Made by a program: the position numbers and the translations under genes
Notes under the pieces: generated by a model
Told to the model about the DNA's origin: nothing
The model's input: only the letters and a program-made list of their open reading frames with translations
Databases searched by the model: none
Assembly (NCBI RefSeq): GCF_000968375.1
Contig: NZ_CP009933.1
Coordinates: forward strand, 124,001 to 188,000
Length of the DNA: 64,000 nucleotides
Reading direction: 5' to 3'
Origin: Clostridium scatologenes
Lineage (GTDB): Bacteria; Bacillota; Clostridia; Clostridiales; Clostridiaceae
Shown here: in pieces, positions 8,066 to 17,840 of the stretch
How positions within the stretch are numbered: the stretch's first letter is position 1
Layout of the letters: every line of letters begins with the position of its first letter

Positions 8066-9478
8066 ATGAATAAATATGAAGAGCTTATGTCAAGAAAAAA
8101 TGAAATTATGCTTGAATCTGTTGGTATTAATTTTGATAAATATGAAACTGGGGAACTTTCATTTGATTATGAAAGCCTTATGAAGGATGTTGGATATTCT
8201 TTAGAAGAAGTTAGAAAAATTCAAAAAGAAGTAGGTGTAGGTGATACCCCATTATTAGAATTAAGAAATCTTACAAAGTTAGCAAGAAAGGTATCTAAAA
8301 CTGGAAAAGCAGCTAGAATATTTGTAAAAGATGAAAGTTGTAATCCGTCTGGAAGCTTTAAAGATAGAAGAGCATCAGTATCTGTATATGATGCAATGAA
8401 AAGAGGATATAAAGGAGTAGCAGCAGCTACATCAGGAAATTATGGTGCAGCAGTGGCTTCCCAAGCTAATATAAGAGGTCTTAAATGCATAATAGCTAAT
8501 GAGTGCTATGATTCAAGAAAAGTTGGTCAACCTGAAATATTAGAAAAAGGAAGAAAGTGTGAGGGATATGGTTCAGAAGTTATTAGGCTTACTGTAGGTC
8601 CTGAACTATTTTATACTTTCTTAAAAATACTTGAAGATACAGGATATTATAATGCATCGCTGTACTCATCTTATGGTGTAGCTGGTGTAGAAACTTTAGG
8701 TGTTGAAATAGTAGAGCAGTGTAGAGATAAATTTGGAAAAGATCCTAAAGCTGTAGTTATAACTCATGCAGGTGGTGGAAATGTTACTGGAACTGCTAGA
8801 GGACTTATAAAAGCAGGAGCAAAGGATACAAAAGTAATAGGTGCGTCTGTAGATTTAAGTGGCTTGCACATGGCATCAGATATAGCATTTAATAAAAAGT
8901 CTTTTACAACAGGACATACTGGTTTTGGAATACCATTTATGACTAATCCAGATAGATCAGATGTACCAAGAAGTGCAGCAAGACCACTAAGATACATGGA
9001 CAGATATGTAACAATAACCCAGGGTGAAGTATTTTGGATGACCGAGCTTTTAGCTCAATTAGAAGGATTAGAAAGAGGACCTGCTGGAAACACTTCATTA
9101 GCATCGGCCTTTGTAATTGCTCAGGAATACGAGGATGACGACATAATAGTGGTCCAAGAAACTGAATATACAGGAGCAGGCAAAAGTCCCATAGCACAAC
9201 TTAACTTTGCAAAGGAAAATGGCATTGAAGTTTTAATAGGAGACCCAAAAGATCAAGTACCAGGTAAAAACATAATAATACCTTCTCATCCAGGTTTAGT
9301 TACTGTAACTGATCAAGACATGGATAACTTAAGAAAGTCTTATTTGAAAAATGCTTTTAAGAAAGTAAAAGAAAATAAGATTAAAAATATAGATTTGGAA
9401 TTTTTATGCAGTGAGACTAAATTGAGCAAAGAAGACATTACAGAAGCATTAAAACAAAATAATATTGAAATAGAATAG
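8066..9478 (+). CDS. ortB: 2-amino-4-oxopentanoate thiolase, beta subunit OrtB (PLP-dependent)
   Basis: 470 aa PLP enzyme of the tryptophan-synthase-beta/threonine-synthase fold (fold type II). The Schiff-base lysine is K99 in PSGSFKDRRA. AAATSGNYGAAVAS and the phosphate-binding HAGGGNVTG match the cofactor site. With OrtA it performs thiolytic cleavage of 2-amino-4-oxopentanoate. The start ATG 8066 has GAGGAGG upstream. Position between ortA and oraS is the standard order. A general threonine-synthase annotation would be misleading here. Confidence 0.92.
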   Translation: MNKYEELMSRKNEIMLESVGINFDKYETGELSFDYESLMKDVGYSLEEVRKIQKEVGVGDTPLLELRNLTKLARKVSKTGKAARIFVKDESCNPSGSFKDRRASVSVYDAMKRGYKGVAAATSGNYGAAVASQANIRGLKCIIANECYDSRKVGQPEILEKGRKCEGYGSEVIRLTVGPELFYTFLKILEDTGYYNASLYSSYGVAGVETLGVEIVEQCRDKFGKDPKAVVITHAGGGNVTGTARGLIKAGAKDTKVIGASVDLSGLHMASDIAFNKKSFTTGHTGFGIPFMTNPDRSDVPRSAARPLRYMDRYVTITQGEVFWMTELLAQLEGLERGPAGNTSLASAFVIAQEYEDDDIIVVQETEYTGAGKSPIAQLNFAKENGIEVLIGDPKDQVPGKNIIIPSHPGLVTVTDQDMDNLRKSYLKNAFKKVKENKIKNIDLEFLCSETKLSKEDITEALKQNNIEIE

Positions 9479-9492
9479 AAGAGGTGAAGATT

Positions 9493-9858
9493 ATGAAAAG
9501 AGAAGATGATTATGCAAAGAGAAGAGAACATTTAAAAGACTTAACAGATGAACAACTTTATGATAGATTTTGGAGCCTTACTTCTGAAATTGTAAAGCCT
9601 TTAGTTGATTTATCTTATCAATATACTTCACCAGCTATTGAACGTTCAGTACTTTTAAGAATGGGATTTTCCAGCTTAGAAGCACAGCCAATAGTTGAAT
9701 ATGGAACAAAGTGGAATTTATTGGGCAAAGGTATAGGAAATGTAGTTTTGACCTATGCAAAATTAAAAAATATAGATTACTTGAAAGCAGGAGAGGAATT
9801 ATCTAAAGGAATAGGATGGAATTTAGTAATAGACAAAATGAAAGGCGGTGAAAAATAA
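9493..9858 (+). CDS. oraS: D-ornithine 4,5-aminomutase, S (small) subunit OraS
   Basis: 121 aa from ATG 9493. GTG 9484 is in frame but lies within the GAGGTG ribosome site (9481-9486), so ATG 9493 is preferred. The protein matches OraS: the basic opening DDYAKRREHLKDL, PAIERSVLLRMGFSSLEA, and GKGIGNVVLTYAKLK. It is the accessory subunit of the adenosylcobalamin- and PLP-dependent mutase that converts D-ornithine to 2,4-diaminopentanoate. The stop codon overlaps the oraE start by one base, implying coupled translation and equal stoichiometry. Confidence 0.92.
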   Translation: MKREDDYAKRREHLKDLTDEQLYDRFWSLTSEIVKPLVDLSYQYTSPAIERSVLLRMGFSSLEAQPIVEYGTKWNLLGKGIGNVVLTYAKLKNIDYLKAGEELSKGIGWNLVIDKMKGGEK

Positions 9859-12062
9859 TGATTGAAAAATTAAAAGAAAATGAAAAGCTTAATGTAGAAG
9901 AAATATTAAAAGATTTAGATAAATATGAACCAAAGTGGAGAGGCTGGCATTGGAGAGAACCTTATAAAGAAGGAAAAGTTGGAGAATTTACCTATCATGA
10001 AATATCTAAACCTTTAAAAAATAGTCAGCCACTTCCAGCAGCAAGAAGTTTTCAGGGAATAGATCCTCAGCCAAGAGCTGTTATTACTACAGAAATAGCT
10101 TCAGGAAGATTTGAAGATGATTTAAGAAGAATGAGAATGGCAGCCTGGCATGGAGCTGATCACTTAATGGTTATAAGAACAGCAGGACAAAGCCATTATG
10201 ATGGATTAATAGAAGGAACACCAGAGGGAATAGGAGGAGTTCCTATTACGAGGAAAGAGGTTAGAGCTACAAGAAAAGCTATAGATTTAATAGAAGAAGA
10301 AGTAGGAAGAAAAATCAATTTTCATTCTTATGTATCCGGTGTAGCAGGTCCAGATATTGCAGTTATGTTTGCAGAAGAAGGGGTAAATGGAGCTCATCAA
10401 GATCCTCAATATAATGTGCTTTATAGAAATATAAATATGTATAGATCTTTCGTAGATGCTGCAGTAGCTAAGAGGATAATGGTATGGGCAGATATGCTTC
10501 AGATAGATGGTGCTCATAATGCCAATGCTACAGCTATGAAAGGATATAATGTAATGCCTGAACTTATGGTTCAACATGCTATAAATTCGAAATTTTCAGA
10601 AATGATTGGAATGAAACCAGAGAATATATCACTTTCTACAGTGCCACCAACATCAGCACCAGCTCCTTGTATGAGATATGATTTACCTTATGCGGTGGCT
10701 TTAAGACAATTATTCGATAAATACAAAATGAGAGCTCAAATGAACACTAAATATATAGAATCTTGTGAAAGGGAAGCTACAGTAGGACATACTTTGAATT
10801 TGTTAATTTCAGAACTAACTTCGGTAGACATTCAAAGTACTATAACTCCTGATGAAGGAAGAAATGTTCCATGGCATTATAATAATATACATGCTGTAAA
10901 TACAACAAAGCAATCATTTTTAGCTATGGATGGACTAATGGACATGATAGAACTTAAGAAAACTGGCTATTTACCTGAAAAAGTAAGAGAGCTTAAAGAA
11001 AGAGCAGTTTTATTCTTAGAAGAAATGATAGAAGTTGGCGGATATTTTAAAGCAGTTGATAGTGGTTTCTTTATAGATTCAGGACAGTATCCAGAGAGAA
11101 ATGGAGATGGCATTGCAAGAAAAATGGAAGGCGGAGATGCTGTAGGAACTATAGTGAAAAGAGAAGAAGATTATTTTGCTCCAGTTTGCGCACATTTTGG
11201 ATATAACAATGTACCTAAGGAATATAAAAAGCCTTGCGATGCTATAGATAAATGTACTTTATGTGATCATTCAAAAATTAAATATATAGATGAACTAGAT
11301 GAAAATGACAACGTATTCAAGAGAATGGAAAAGGTTAAAGAAGATGGTACTATAGTGCCAGAAGTTCAATGGGCTAAGGATGGATATTTAAAAGTTACCT
11401 TATGTATACCTGAAAATGAACAAATTAGTGAAGCAGCAGCCTTAGAAATTGGAAAGAGAATGAATTTAAAGGATGTGGAAATTATACACAAACAAGTACT
11501 TCAAAAATCTGAAGGAACTTTAGTTGAAATTAAAGGAGTGTGTGATTTTAAACCTGTAAAGAGAGATGAACTTACTCTTCCAAAAAGAAGAAAAACTCTT
11601 TCAGCAGAAGTAATGAGAAATTATGTAAAGGAACATCCTATAAAGGTTGTTGCAGCTACTGTTGGAGAAGATGAACATTCTGTTGGACTGAGAGAAATTA
11701 TTGATATTAAACATGGTGGTGTAGAAAGGTTTGGTATAGAGGCAATATATCTTGGAACTTCATGTCCTGTGGAAAAGCTTGTAGATGCAGCTATAGAATC
11801 AAAAGCTCAAGCTATATTATGCAGCACAATAATTACTCATAATGATGTGCATACAAAGAATATGCAGAAGTTGAATGATTTATGTGTAGAAAAAGGTGTA
11901 AGAGATAAATTAATTCTTGTATCTGGTGGCACTCAAGTAACAGATGAAATAGCTAAGGATCATGGCATGGACGTTGGTTTTGGAAGAGGCTCTAATGGTA
12001 CAGATGTTGCATCTTTCATAATTAAAAAATTAATGGGGCTTAATCCAGATGAAGAAGAATAA
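9858..12062 (+). CDS. oraE: D-ornithine 4,5-aminomutase, E (large) subunit OraE (B12 and PLP)
   Basis: 734 aa catalytic subunit. The N-terminal ~500 residues form the PLP-binding barrel and accessory region. The C-terminal Rossmann domain carries the base-off cobalamin motif DEHSVG, with cobalt-ligand His607, and K618 in IDIKHGG. The 11-residue His-to-Lys spacing equals that of the studied Clostridium sticklandii enzyme (H618/K629), where the lysine forms the PLP aldimine. LVSGGTQVTDE and GFGRGSNGTD complete the B12 site. Both key residues are present, so the subunit looks functional. Confidence 0.95.
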   Translation: MIEKLKENEKLNVEEILKDLDKYEPKWRGWHWREPYKEGKVGEFTYHEISKPLKNSQPLPAARSFQGIDPQPRAVITTEIASGRFEDDLRRMRMAAWHGADHLMVIRTAGQSHYDGLIEGTPEGIGGVPITRKEVRATRKAIDLIEEEVGRKINFHSYVSGVAGPDIAVMFAEEGVNGAHQDPQYNVLYRNINMYRSFVDAAVAKRIMVWADMLQIDGAHNANATAMKGYNVMPELMVQHAINSKFSEMIGMKPENISLSTVPPTSAPAPCMRYDLPYAVALRQLFDKYKMRAQMNTKYIESCEREATVGHTLNLLISELTSVDIQSTITPDEGRNVPWHYNNIHAVNTTKQSFLAMDGLMDMIELKKTGYLPEKVRELKERAVLFLEEMIEVGGYFKAVDSGFFIDSGQYPERNGDGIARKMEGGDAVGTIVKREEDYFAPVCAHFGYNNVPKEYKKPCDAIDKCTLCDHSKIKYIDELDENDNVFKRMEKVKEDGTIVPEVQWAKDGYLKVTLCIPENEQISEAAALEIGKRMNLKDVEIIHKQVLQKSEGTLVEIKGVCDFKPVKRDELTLPKRRKTLSAEVMRNYVKEHPIKVVAATVGEDEHSVGLREIIDIKHGGVERFGIEAIYLGTSCPVEKLVDAAIESKAQAILCSTIITHNDVHTKNMQKLNDLCVEKGVRDKLILVSGGTQVTDEIAKDHGMDVGFGRGSNGTDVASFIIKKLMGLNPDEEE

Positions 12063-12102
12063 TCCTTAATTTAAGCAGTAATTAGAATAGGAGGGACTTG
12101 TT

Positions 12103-13467
12103 ATGAAAGTAGATTATTTAGTTGCTGAAATAGGTAGTACTACTACACTAGTAACTGCTTTTAATGTGAAATATGACAGCTTGGGAAAAGTATTTGTAGA
12201 TACTCCTTTTCAGGGAAAAAGCTGTACTACGGTATTAGATGGAGATGTAACTATTGGACTAGAAAATGCAGTGAAAGATATAGAAGATAAAATAAATGAA
12301 CATCTCACCTGGGGAAAAATGCTAGCTACCAGCAGTGCTGCAGGGGGACTTAAAATAACGGTACATGGACTTATGGAACAGATGACAGTTAAAGCAGCTA
12401 AAGAAGCAGCATTAGGTGCTGGTGGCATAATAAAAATGGTTACTTCAGGAAAAATGAGAAAAATAGATTTAAAAAAGATACACAAAATTAATCCCAATAT
12501 GATAATGATTGCAGGTGGTACGGATTATGGGGAGAGGGAAACAGGTATTTATAATGCAGAACTTATAAGCGCAGAAAAGTTTAACAAACCTATAGTTTAT
12601 TGTGGAAATATTGAAAATAGAGAAGAAATAAAAGAAATATTTACGGGACAAGAACTTTATATTATTGATAATGTTTATCCTAAAGTAGATGAATTAAATG
12701 TAGAGCCTGCAAGAAAAATAATACAGGAGGCTTTTGAAAAAAATATTGTAAAAGCTTCAGGTATGAACAAAATAAAGAGCATGGTAGATGGAAGTATAAT
12801 GCCAACTCCTGGTGCAGTTATGGAGAGTGCAAAAATACTTTATGATATCATAGGAGATTTAGTTGTTTTGGATGTAGGAGGAGCTACTACAGATGTTCAT
12901 TCTGTAACTTATGGAAGTGCAGTAGTTTTGGATATGTTAATAAGTCCTGAACCTAAAGCCAAAAGAACAGTGGAAGGTGATTTAGGGGTTTTTGTAAATA
13001 GCAAAAATGTAATAGATTTACTGGATATTAGAGATCTTGGTGAGCTTAACAAGGATTATATATCACAGCATATAAAAGCTATACCTGAGGAAGAAGAAGA
13101 TATAAAGGCAAGTTTAATGCTTACAAAAAAAGCTGTAGAAGTGGCTGTTAATAGGCATGTTGGAACTATAAAAAGGAAGTATGGTGGAGAAAGTGGTTTT
13201 ATAGCTTATGGTAAAGATTTATCTCAGGTTAAATATATTATAGGAACTGGAGGTGCTCTTACAAGGCTTCCAGAAGGAGAAAAAAATCTTTTAAGTATAA
13301 GAGTTTTAAAAGATGAAGTTACTATGTTGCCTAAAAAAGGCGCTAAGGCATTAATAGATAAAGATTATATTATGGCTTCAGCAGGGGTTTTAAGTAAAAT
13401 TAATAGAGAAGCAGCAGAAGCTCTTTTGAAGCAAAGCTTAAATGTTAATGAAAGTATGGAAATTTAA
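12103..13467 (+). CDS. GlmL/MutL-like ASKHA protein associated with the B12 mutase
   Basis: 454 aa member of the MutL/GlmL family found beside B12-dependent aminomutases and glutamate mutase (unrelated to mismatch-repair MutL). It has the actin-like ATPase signature: phosphate-1 loop VAEIGSTTTL at residues ~6-15, phosphate-2 VLDVGGATTDVHS near 255, and IGTGGALTRL near 385. Proposed roles are reactivation or cofactor handling of the partner mutase, but the biochemistry is not settled. It is 40 bp after oraE with GGAGGG before the ATG, matching the conserved gene order. Confidence 0.85.
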   Translation: MKVDYLVAEIGSTTTLVTAFNVKYDSLGKVFVDTPFQGKSCTTVLDGDVTIGLENAVKDIEDKINEHLTWGKMLATSSAAGGLKITVHGLMEQMTVKAAKEAALGAGGIIKMVTSGKMRKIDLKKIHKINPNMIMIAGGTDYGERETGIYNAELISAEKFNKPIVYCGNIENREEIKEIFTGQELYIIDNVYPKVDELNVEPARKIIQEAFEKNIVKASGMNKIKSMVDGSIMPTPGAVMESAKILYDIIGDLVVLDVGGATTDVHSVTYGSAVVLDMLISPEPKAKRTVEGDLGVFVNSKNVIDLLDIRDLGELNKDYISQHIKAIPEEEEDIKASLMLTKKAVEVAVNRHVGTIKRKYGGESGFIAYGKDLSQVKYIIGTGGALTRLPEGEKNLLSIRVLKDEVTMLPKKGAKALIDKDYIMASAGVLSKINREAAEALLKQSLNVNESMEI

Positions 13468-13503
13468 ACTTTTTAAATATTAATAAAAAAGGAGAATTTG
13501 TTT

Positions 13504-14595
13504 ATGAAAAGGGAATACCCTTGTGTAGAAATAGATTTGTGCAAAATAACACATAATGCAAAGACAATTCTATCAATGTGCAGCAAAAAAGGTATTGAGG
13601 TGGTTGGGGTAACTAAAGTGTTTTGTGCTGAATTATCTATAGTACAGGCAATGCTAAAAGGGGGAATTAAACACTTTGGTGATTCTAGAATACAAAATTT
13701 AATAAACATGAAAGATATTCATTGTAAAAAAACCCTTTTAAGAATTTCAATGGAAAGTGAAGCGGAGGAAGTAGTTAAATATAGTGACATAAGTCTTAAT
13801 TCTGAATTACAAACTATTAAAGTTCTAGCAGAAGCAGCCAAAAGTGCTAATAAAGTTCATAACATTATACTTATGGTTGATGTAGGCGATTTAAGAGAGG
13901 GTGTACTTGTTAAAGATGTTATTGGAACTGTTAGGAAAATATTAGAGCTTAGTAATATAAATTTAATAGGGCTAGGAACTAATGTTACCTGCTATGGAGG
14001 AGTGCTTCCTGATGAAAATAATTTAGGCAAATTAATAGAGTTAAAGAAAGATATAAAAAAGATTTTTGATATAGAGCTTCCAATAATTTCAGGGGGGAAT
14101 TCTAGCAGTCTTTATATGGTGATGAATAACACTATACCAAAAGAAATTAATCAACTAAGAGTAGGAGAAGCAATTGCATTAGGTAAGGAAACAGCCTTTG
14201 GAGAATCTATAGCTAATTGCTATGATGATGCATTTATACTCAAAGGAGAAATAGTAGAAGTTAAAGAAAAGCCAACACTTCCTACAGGAGAAATAGGAAG
14301 AGATGCCTTTGGTGAAAAACCTCATTTTAAAGATATGGGAATACGTAAAAGAGCTATTGTAGCTGTAGGAAGGCAGGATATAAAGGTAGATGGACTTATA
14401 CCTTTAGATAAAAATATAAGCATTTTTGGTGCAAGCAGCGATCATTTGATTTTAGATATTACAGATAGTTCAAGAGAGCTTGAAGTTGGAGACATAGTAA
14501 ACTTTAGGATGGATTATGGATGTGTTCTTGCCGCTATGACTTCACAATATGTTAAAAAATATTATGCAAAGGAATTAGCAATGTCTAGTATATAA
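13504..14595 (+). CDS. orr: Ornithine racemase (PLP, alanine racemase family)
   Basis: 363 aa from ATG 13504; an in-frame TTG at 13498 is only four bases from the AGGAG site, so ATG is chosen. Fold-type III PLP racemase: EIDLCKITHN, the Schiff-base lysine K38 in VVGVTKVFCAE, VDVGDLREGV and the phosphate-binding SGGNSSSLY. It interconverts L- and D-ornithine, supplying the D-isomer required by OraSE. Operon position between the GlmL-like gene and ord supports ornithine rather than alanine as substrate. Confidence 0.9.
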   Translation: MKREYPCVEIDLCKITHNAKTILSMCSKKGIEVVGVTKVFCAELSIVQAMLKGGIKHFGDSRIQNLINMKDIHCKKTLLRISMESEAEEVVKYSDISLNSELQTIKVLAEAAKSANKVHNIILMVDVGDLREGVLVKDVIGTVRKILELSNINLIGLGTNVTCYGGVLPDENNLGKLIELKKDIKKIFDIELPIISGGNSSSLYMVMNNTIPKEINQLRVGEAIALGKETAFGESIANCYDDAFILKGEIVEVKEKPTLPTGEIGRDAFGEKPHFKDMGIRKRAIVAVGRQDIKVDGLIPLDKNISIFGASSDHLILDITDSSRELEVGDIVNFRMDYGCVLAAMTSQYVKKYYAKELAMSSI

Positions 14596-14648
14596 AAATA
14601 GAATTGCTCAAGATAAAATAGAAAAGCTTTGTTTAGGAGGAATTTTTT

Positions 14649-15704
14649 ATGAAAAGAAAAGTAAAAGTAGTAACTTGGGGTTTAGGCTCAATGGGAAGTG
14701 GAATAGCTAAAATGATATTAGGAAAAAAAGGATTTACTATAGTTGGTGCTATTGATATGGATCCTAATAAAGTAGGTAAAAAGCTTTGTAATATTTTAGA
14801 TTTAGAAGAAAATGAAGATAATTGTTGTAGAGTTACGGATAAGCCTGAACAGGTTATTAAAAAGGGATTTGCAGATGTATGTATGATAGCGACAGCTTCA
14901 TTTACAAAGTTGGTGTTTCCATTAATAAAAATGGCAGCAGAGGCTGGTATGGATGTTGTGACTACAGCTGAAGAAATGTCATATCCAAAGGCTTTACATT
15001 CAGAATTATCTGAGGAAATGGACAAAATAGCAAAAATAAATAATGTCTCTATATTAGGAACTGGTGTGAATCCTGGTTTTATTATGGACTTAATTGTTAT
15101 TGCATTAACTGGTGTTTGTGACAAAGTTGATAATATAAATGTATCTAGAATAAATGATTTAGCTTGTTTTGGTAAAGCTGTTATGGTTGAACAGGGGATA
15201 GGACTTAAAAAAGAAGAGTTTATAAAAGGAGTAAAGAACGACACTGTAGCTGGACATGTTGGTTTCTTACAGTCCTTTGGAATGTTTGAAGAAGCTTTTA
15301 ATGTTAAGTTCAATGATATAAGACAAGAAAAGGAACCAATTCTTACAACTGTTCCACGTTCTACAGAAATAATATCAGTTAAATCTGGTGATGTAGCAGG
15401 TTGTAGACAACTAGGATATGCCTCTTTAGGAGATAAGGTATTTATTAAAATGTAACATCCTCAACAAATAAGACCAGAACTTGAGAATGTTAAAACAGGA
15501 GATTATATAACAATAAATGGTGATCCTAAAATAGATCTTCAAATAAAACCAGAAATTCCAGGAGGTATTGCTACTATTGCTATATGTGTTAACATGATTC
15601 CTCTTGTAATGAATTCTACGCCAGGATTAAAAACTATGTTAGATTTGCCAGTACCAAGAGCAATTATAGGTGATGTAAGAGATTTAGTTAATGATAGAGA
15701 ATGA
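14649..15704 (+). pseudogene. ord: 2,4-diaminopentanoate dehydrogenase, interrupted by an in-frame TAA
   Basis: The frame starting at ATG 14649 reads 268 codons, meets TAA at 15453-15455, then stays open in the same frame to TGA at 15702-15704. Full length would be ~350 codons, the normal family size. The N-terminal part has Rossmann motif WGLGSMGSGIAKM and GTGVNPGFIMDL. The part after the stop (HPQQIRPELENV, INGDPKIDLQIKPEIPGG, LPVPRAIIGDVRDL) is well conserved and clearly belongs to Ord. The enzyme oxidatively deaminates 2,4-diaminopentanoate to 2-amino-4-oxopentanoate. A GAA-to-TAA change before HPQQ is a plausible origin. It may be a true mutation, a sequencing error or, less likely, readthrough. 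Confidence 0.85.
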
Positions 15705-15732
15705 GTATAATGATTTTTATTAAATAAAAGTT

Positions 15733-15791
15733 AATTCAGATGAAGTTTATCCTAAAGTTATGAGTAAATTTGTGTAAACTTCATCTGAATT
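15733..15791. terminator. 17-bp perfect inverted repeat ending the ornithine operon
   Basis: AATTCAGATGAAGTTTA (15733-15749) pairs exactly with 15775-15791 across a 25-base loop, ~30 bp after the ord stop. No T-run follows, so it may be a transcript-end stabiliser rather than a classic intrinsic terminator. Confidence 0.5.
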
Positions 15792-16100
15792 TGAAAAAAA
15801 TTATAGTTTAAGTTGAATTTTCAGAAAAATTAATTAATAGATATGCGAATAGAGAAAAATTTCATTATGTATTCGTAAGTTATAGCCTATATGAAGAGCT
15901 GTTAGAGAGTTAGTGAGCTAAATACTGTAATTAATCACTTCGATTTGAACTTTTCTTACTCCCTAAAATTTTATCAAAATAAGTTTGAAAAATTTATGCA
16001 TTTGAAACTGAAATCTTATGATTGTGTAAATAAGATTATATGTGTGAATCGTTGATAATGAAAAGTTTAATAAAAATAAAAAACTGAGGGGGATTATTTA
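15792..16100. other. Non-coding region before the APC permease gene
   Basis: About 310 bp of AT-rich DNA. I see no ORF, no lysine-riboswitch or T-box hallmarks, and only the GAGGGGG ribosome site at its end. The tract around 15880-15970 is slightly less AT-biased but unassigned. Confidence 0.4.
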
Positions 16101-17507
16101 ATGAATCTATTTAGGAAGAGGAGTGTAGAAGACTTTAAACATATAACAGAAGGGAGTGGTTTAAGAAGAAAGTTAACAGCTTTTGATATAGCAGCTCTTG
16201 GCATTGGATCAGTAATAGGAACAGGTATATTTGTGGCAACAGGTCAAGGATCAAAGCTTGCGGGTCCAGCAGTAATAATGTCATATATAATAGCTGCCAT
16301 AACAAGTGCATTGTGTGCTCTTACTTATGCAGAACTTGCTACTATGTTTCCTGTTTCAGGTAGTACTTACTCTTATGCTTATGTGGCTTTTGGTGAAATT
16401 GTAGCATGGATTATAGGATGGAATTTGATTTTAGAATATCTTGTTGTTTCAGCAACTATTGCATCAGGGTGGTCATCAACTTTAGTAGGAATCTTTGAAG
16501 CTTATAATATACATCTACCTAAAATGTTTATAAATTCTCCACTGGCTGGTGGCATAATTGATTTGCCAGCGGTTATAATTATGGCTATTGTAACTTCTTT
16601 ACTTTATATTGGGGTATCAGAAAGTGCCAAAGTAAATAATGTTATAGTTATAATAAAAGTAAGTGTAATACTTATATTTATAGCCCTTGGAGTAACCCAT
16701 ATAAATCCTGCAAACTATCATCCATTTGCACCCTATGGATTTAAGGGAATAATGTCAGGTGCGGCAATTATATTCTTTGCATATATTGGATTTGATGCGG
16801 TGTCTACTGCTGCGGAGGAGACTGTTAACCCTAAAAGAGATATTCCTCTTGGATTAACTATTTGTATGATTGTAATTATTATATTGTATATAGCGGTTTC
16901 TTTTACACTTACAGGAATGGTTCCATATAAAGAGATAGATGTAAATAATGCTCTTCCAGCTGCATTAAGGCGAATAGGAATTAACTGGGGTTCAGCATTA
17001 GTTGCTGTAGGAGCTATTATAGGAATGATATCTGCTCTTATTGTAACTACATATGGTCAAGTAAGGATATTTATGGCCATGTCAAGAGATGGATTAATAC
17101 CAAAGTCTTTTGCTAAAATATCAGGAAAATACGGTACACCTGGAAAATGTACCATAATGACAGGAGTGGTAACAGCTATTATAGGAGGCCTTTTACCATT
17201 AACTGTACTTATGGATCTATGCAATATAGGTACTTTATCTGCTTTTGTGGTTGTATCAATAGGCGTTATTGTTTTAAGAAAAACTATGCCTAATATTGAA
17301 AGAAAGTTTAAGTGCCCAGGAGTGCCTTTTACACCTATATTAACAGTAATTTTTTGTATTTACTTAATGGCAAGTTTACCTGTAGTTACTTGGATTAGGT
17401 TTGCAATATGGACATTAATTGGTGTTTCAATTTATTTCATATATGGCAGAAAACATAGTACATTAAATAATAGACAAAATATTGATAAACAGGTGGGAAA
17501 ATTTTAA
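16101..17507 (+). CDS. APC-superfamily amino acid permease
   Basis: 468 aa with about 12 hydrophobic helices. The first helix region has GIGSVIGTGIFVATG (unwound glycine-rich segment of APC transporters), followed by GPAVIMSYIIAAITSALCAL, ELATMFPVSGSTYSYAY and FFAYIGFDAVSTAAEETVNP, all typical of the cationic amino acid transporter (YfnA/CAT-like) branch. Its position after the ornithine operon makes ornithine, arginine or lysine a reasonable substrate guess, but an inverted repeat separates it from that operon and no sigma-54 site is seen upstream. Confidence 0.88.
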   Translation: MNLFRKRSVEDFKHITEGSGLRRKLTAFDIAALGIGSVIGTGIFVATGQGSKLAGPAVIMSYIIAAITSALCALTYAELATMFPVSGSTYSYAYVAFGEIVAWIIGWNLILEYLVVSATIASGWSSTLVGIFEAYNIHLPKMFINSPLAGGIIDLPAVIIMAIVTSLLYIGVSESAKVNNVIVIIKVSVILIFIALGVTHINPANYHPFAPYGFKGIMSGAAIIFFAYIGFDAVSTAAEETVNPKRDIPLGLTICMIVIIILYIAVSFTLTGMVPYKEIDVNNALPAALRRIGINWGSALVAVGAIIGMISALIVTTYGQVRIFMAMSRDGLIPKSFAKISGKYGTPGKCTIMTGVVTAIIGGLLPLTVLMDLCNIGTLSAFVVVSIGVIVLRKTMPNIERKFKCPGVPFTPILTVIFCIYLMASLPVVTWIRFAIWTLIGVSIYFIYGRKHSTLNNRQNIDKQVGKF

Positions 17508-17555
17508 AAACAATATTATATTGAGCTTTTTAAATTAATATGAGTTTGAATTGTT

Positions 17556-17588
17556 AGCTAAAACTATTTTTATAGTTTTAGCTTTTAT
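17556..17588 (+). terminator. Terminator after the APC permease gene
   Basis: AGCTAAAACTA (17556-17566) / TAGTTTTAGCT (17573-17583) with a short loop and following T residues. The remaining ~250 bp to 17840 shows nothing else I can assign. Confidence 0.75.
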
Positions 17589-17840
17589 ATATTCATAGTT
17601 ATAAATAGAAAAATTTATGAAAAACTAAAAATAAAAATCTGTCTTCTTTAATATTTTTCAAATTTACCACCCATGAAAGTTTATTAGCTAGTTCAATTTG
17701 TGTAAAATTATTAAGGAATATCTGCCACTTATATTTTTAAGTAATATGAGAAAACTACATGTATATGCTAATAAAAGTAAAGCTTGCTTAAGCATATAGT
17801 CATGAAGTTAAATTTACTTTTCTAAAGGAGGTAATTATTA

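Noticed and set aside
14633..15313. 226-aa minus-strand open frame opposite ord
   Set aside because: Complement of a conserved gene, Ser/Pro/Ile-rich composition, no ribosome site; a shadow frame.
15792..16100. Possible lysine riboswitch or T-box ahead of the APC permease
   Set aside because: None of the conserved core motifs of either class is present.
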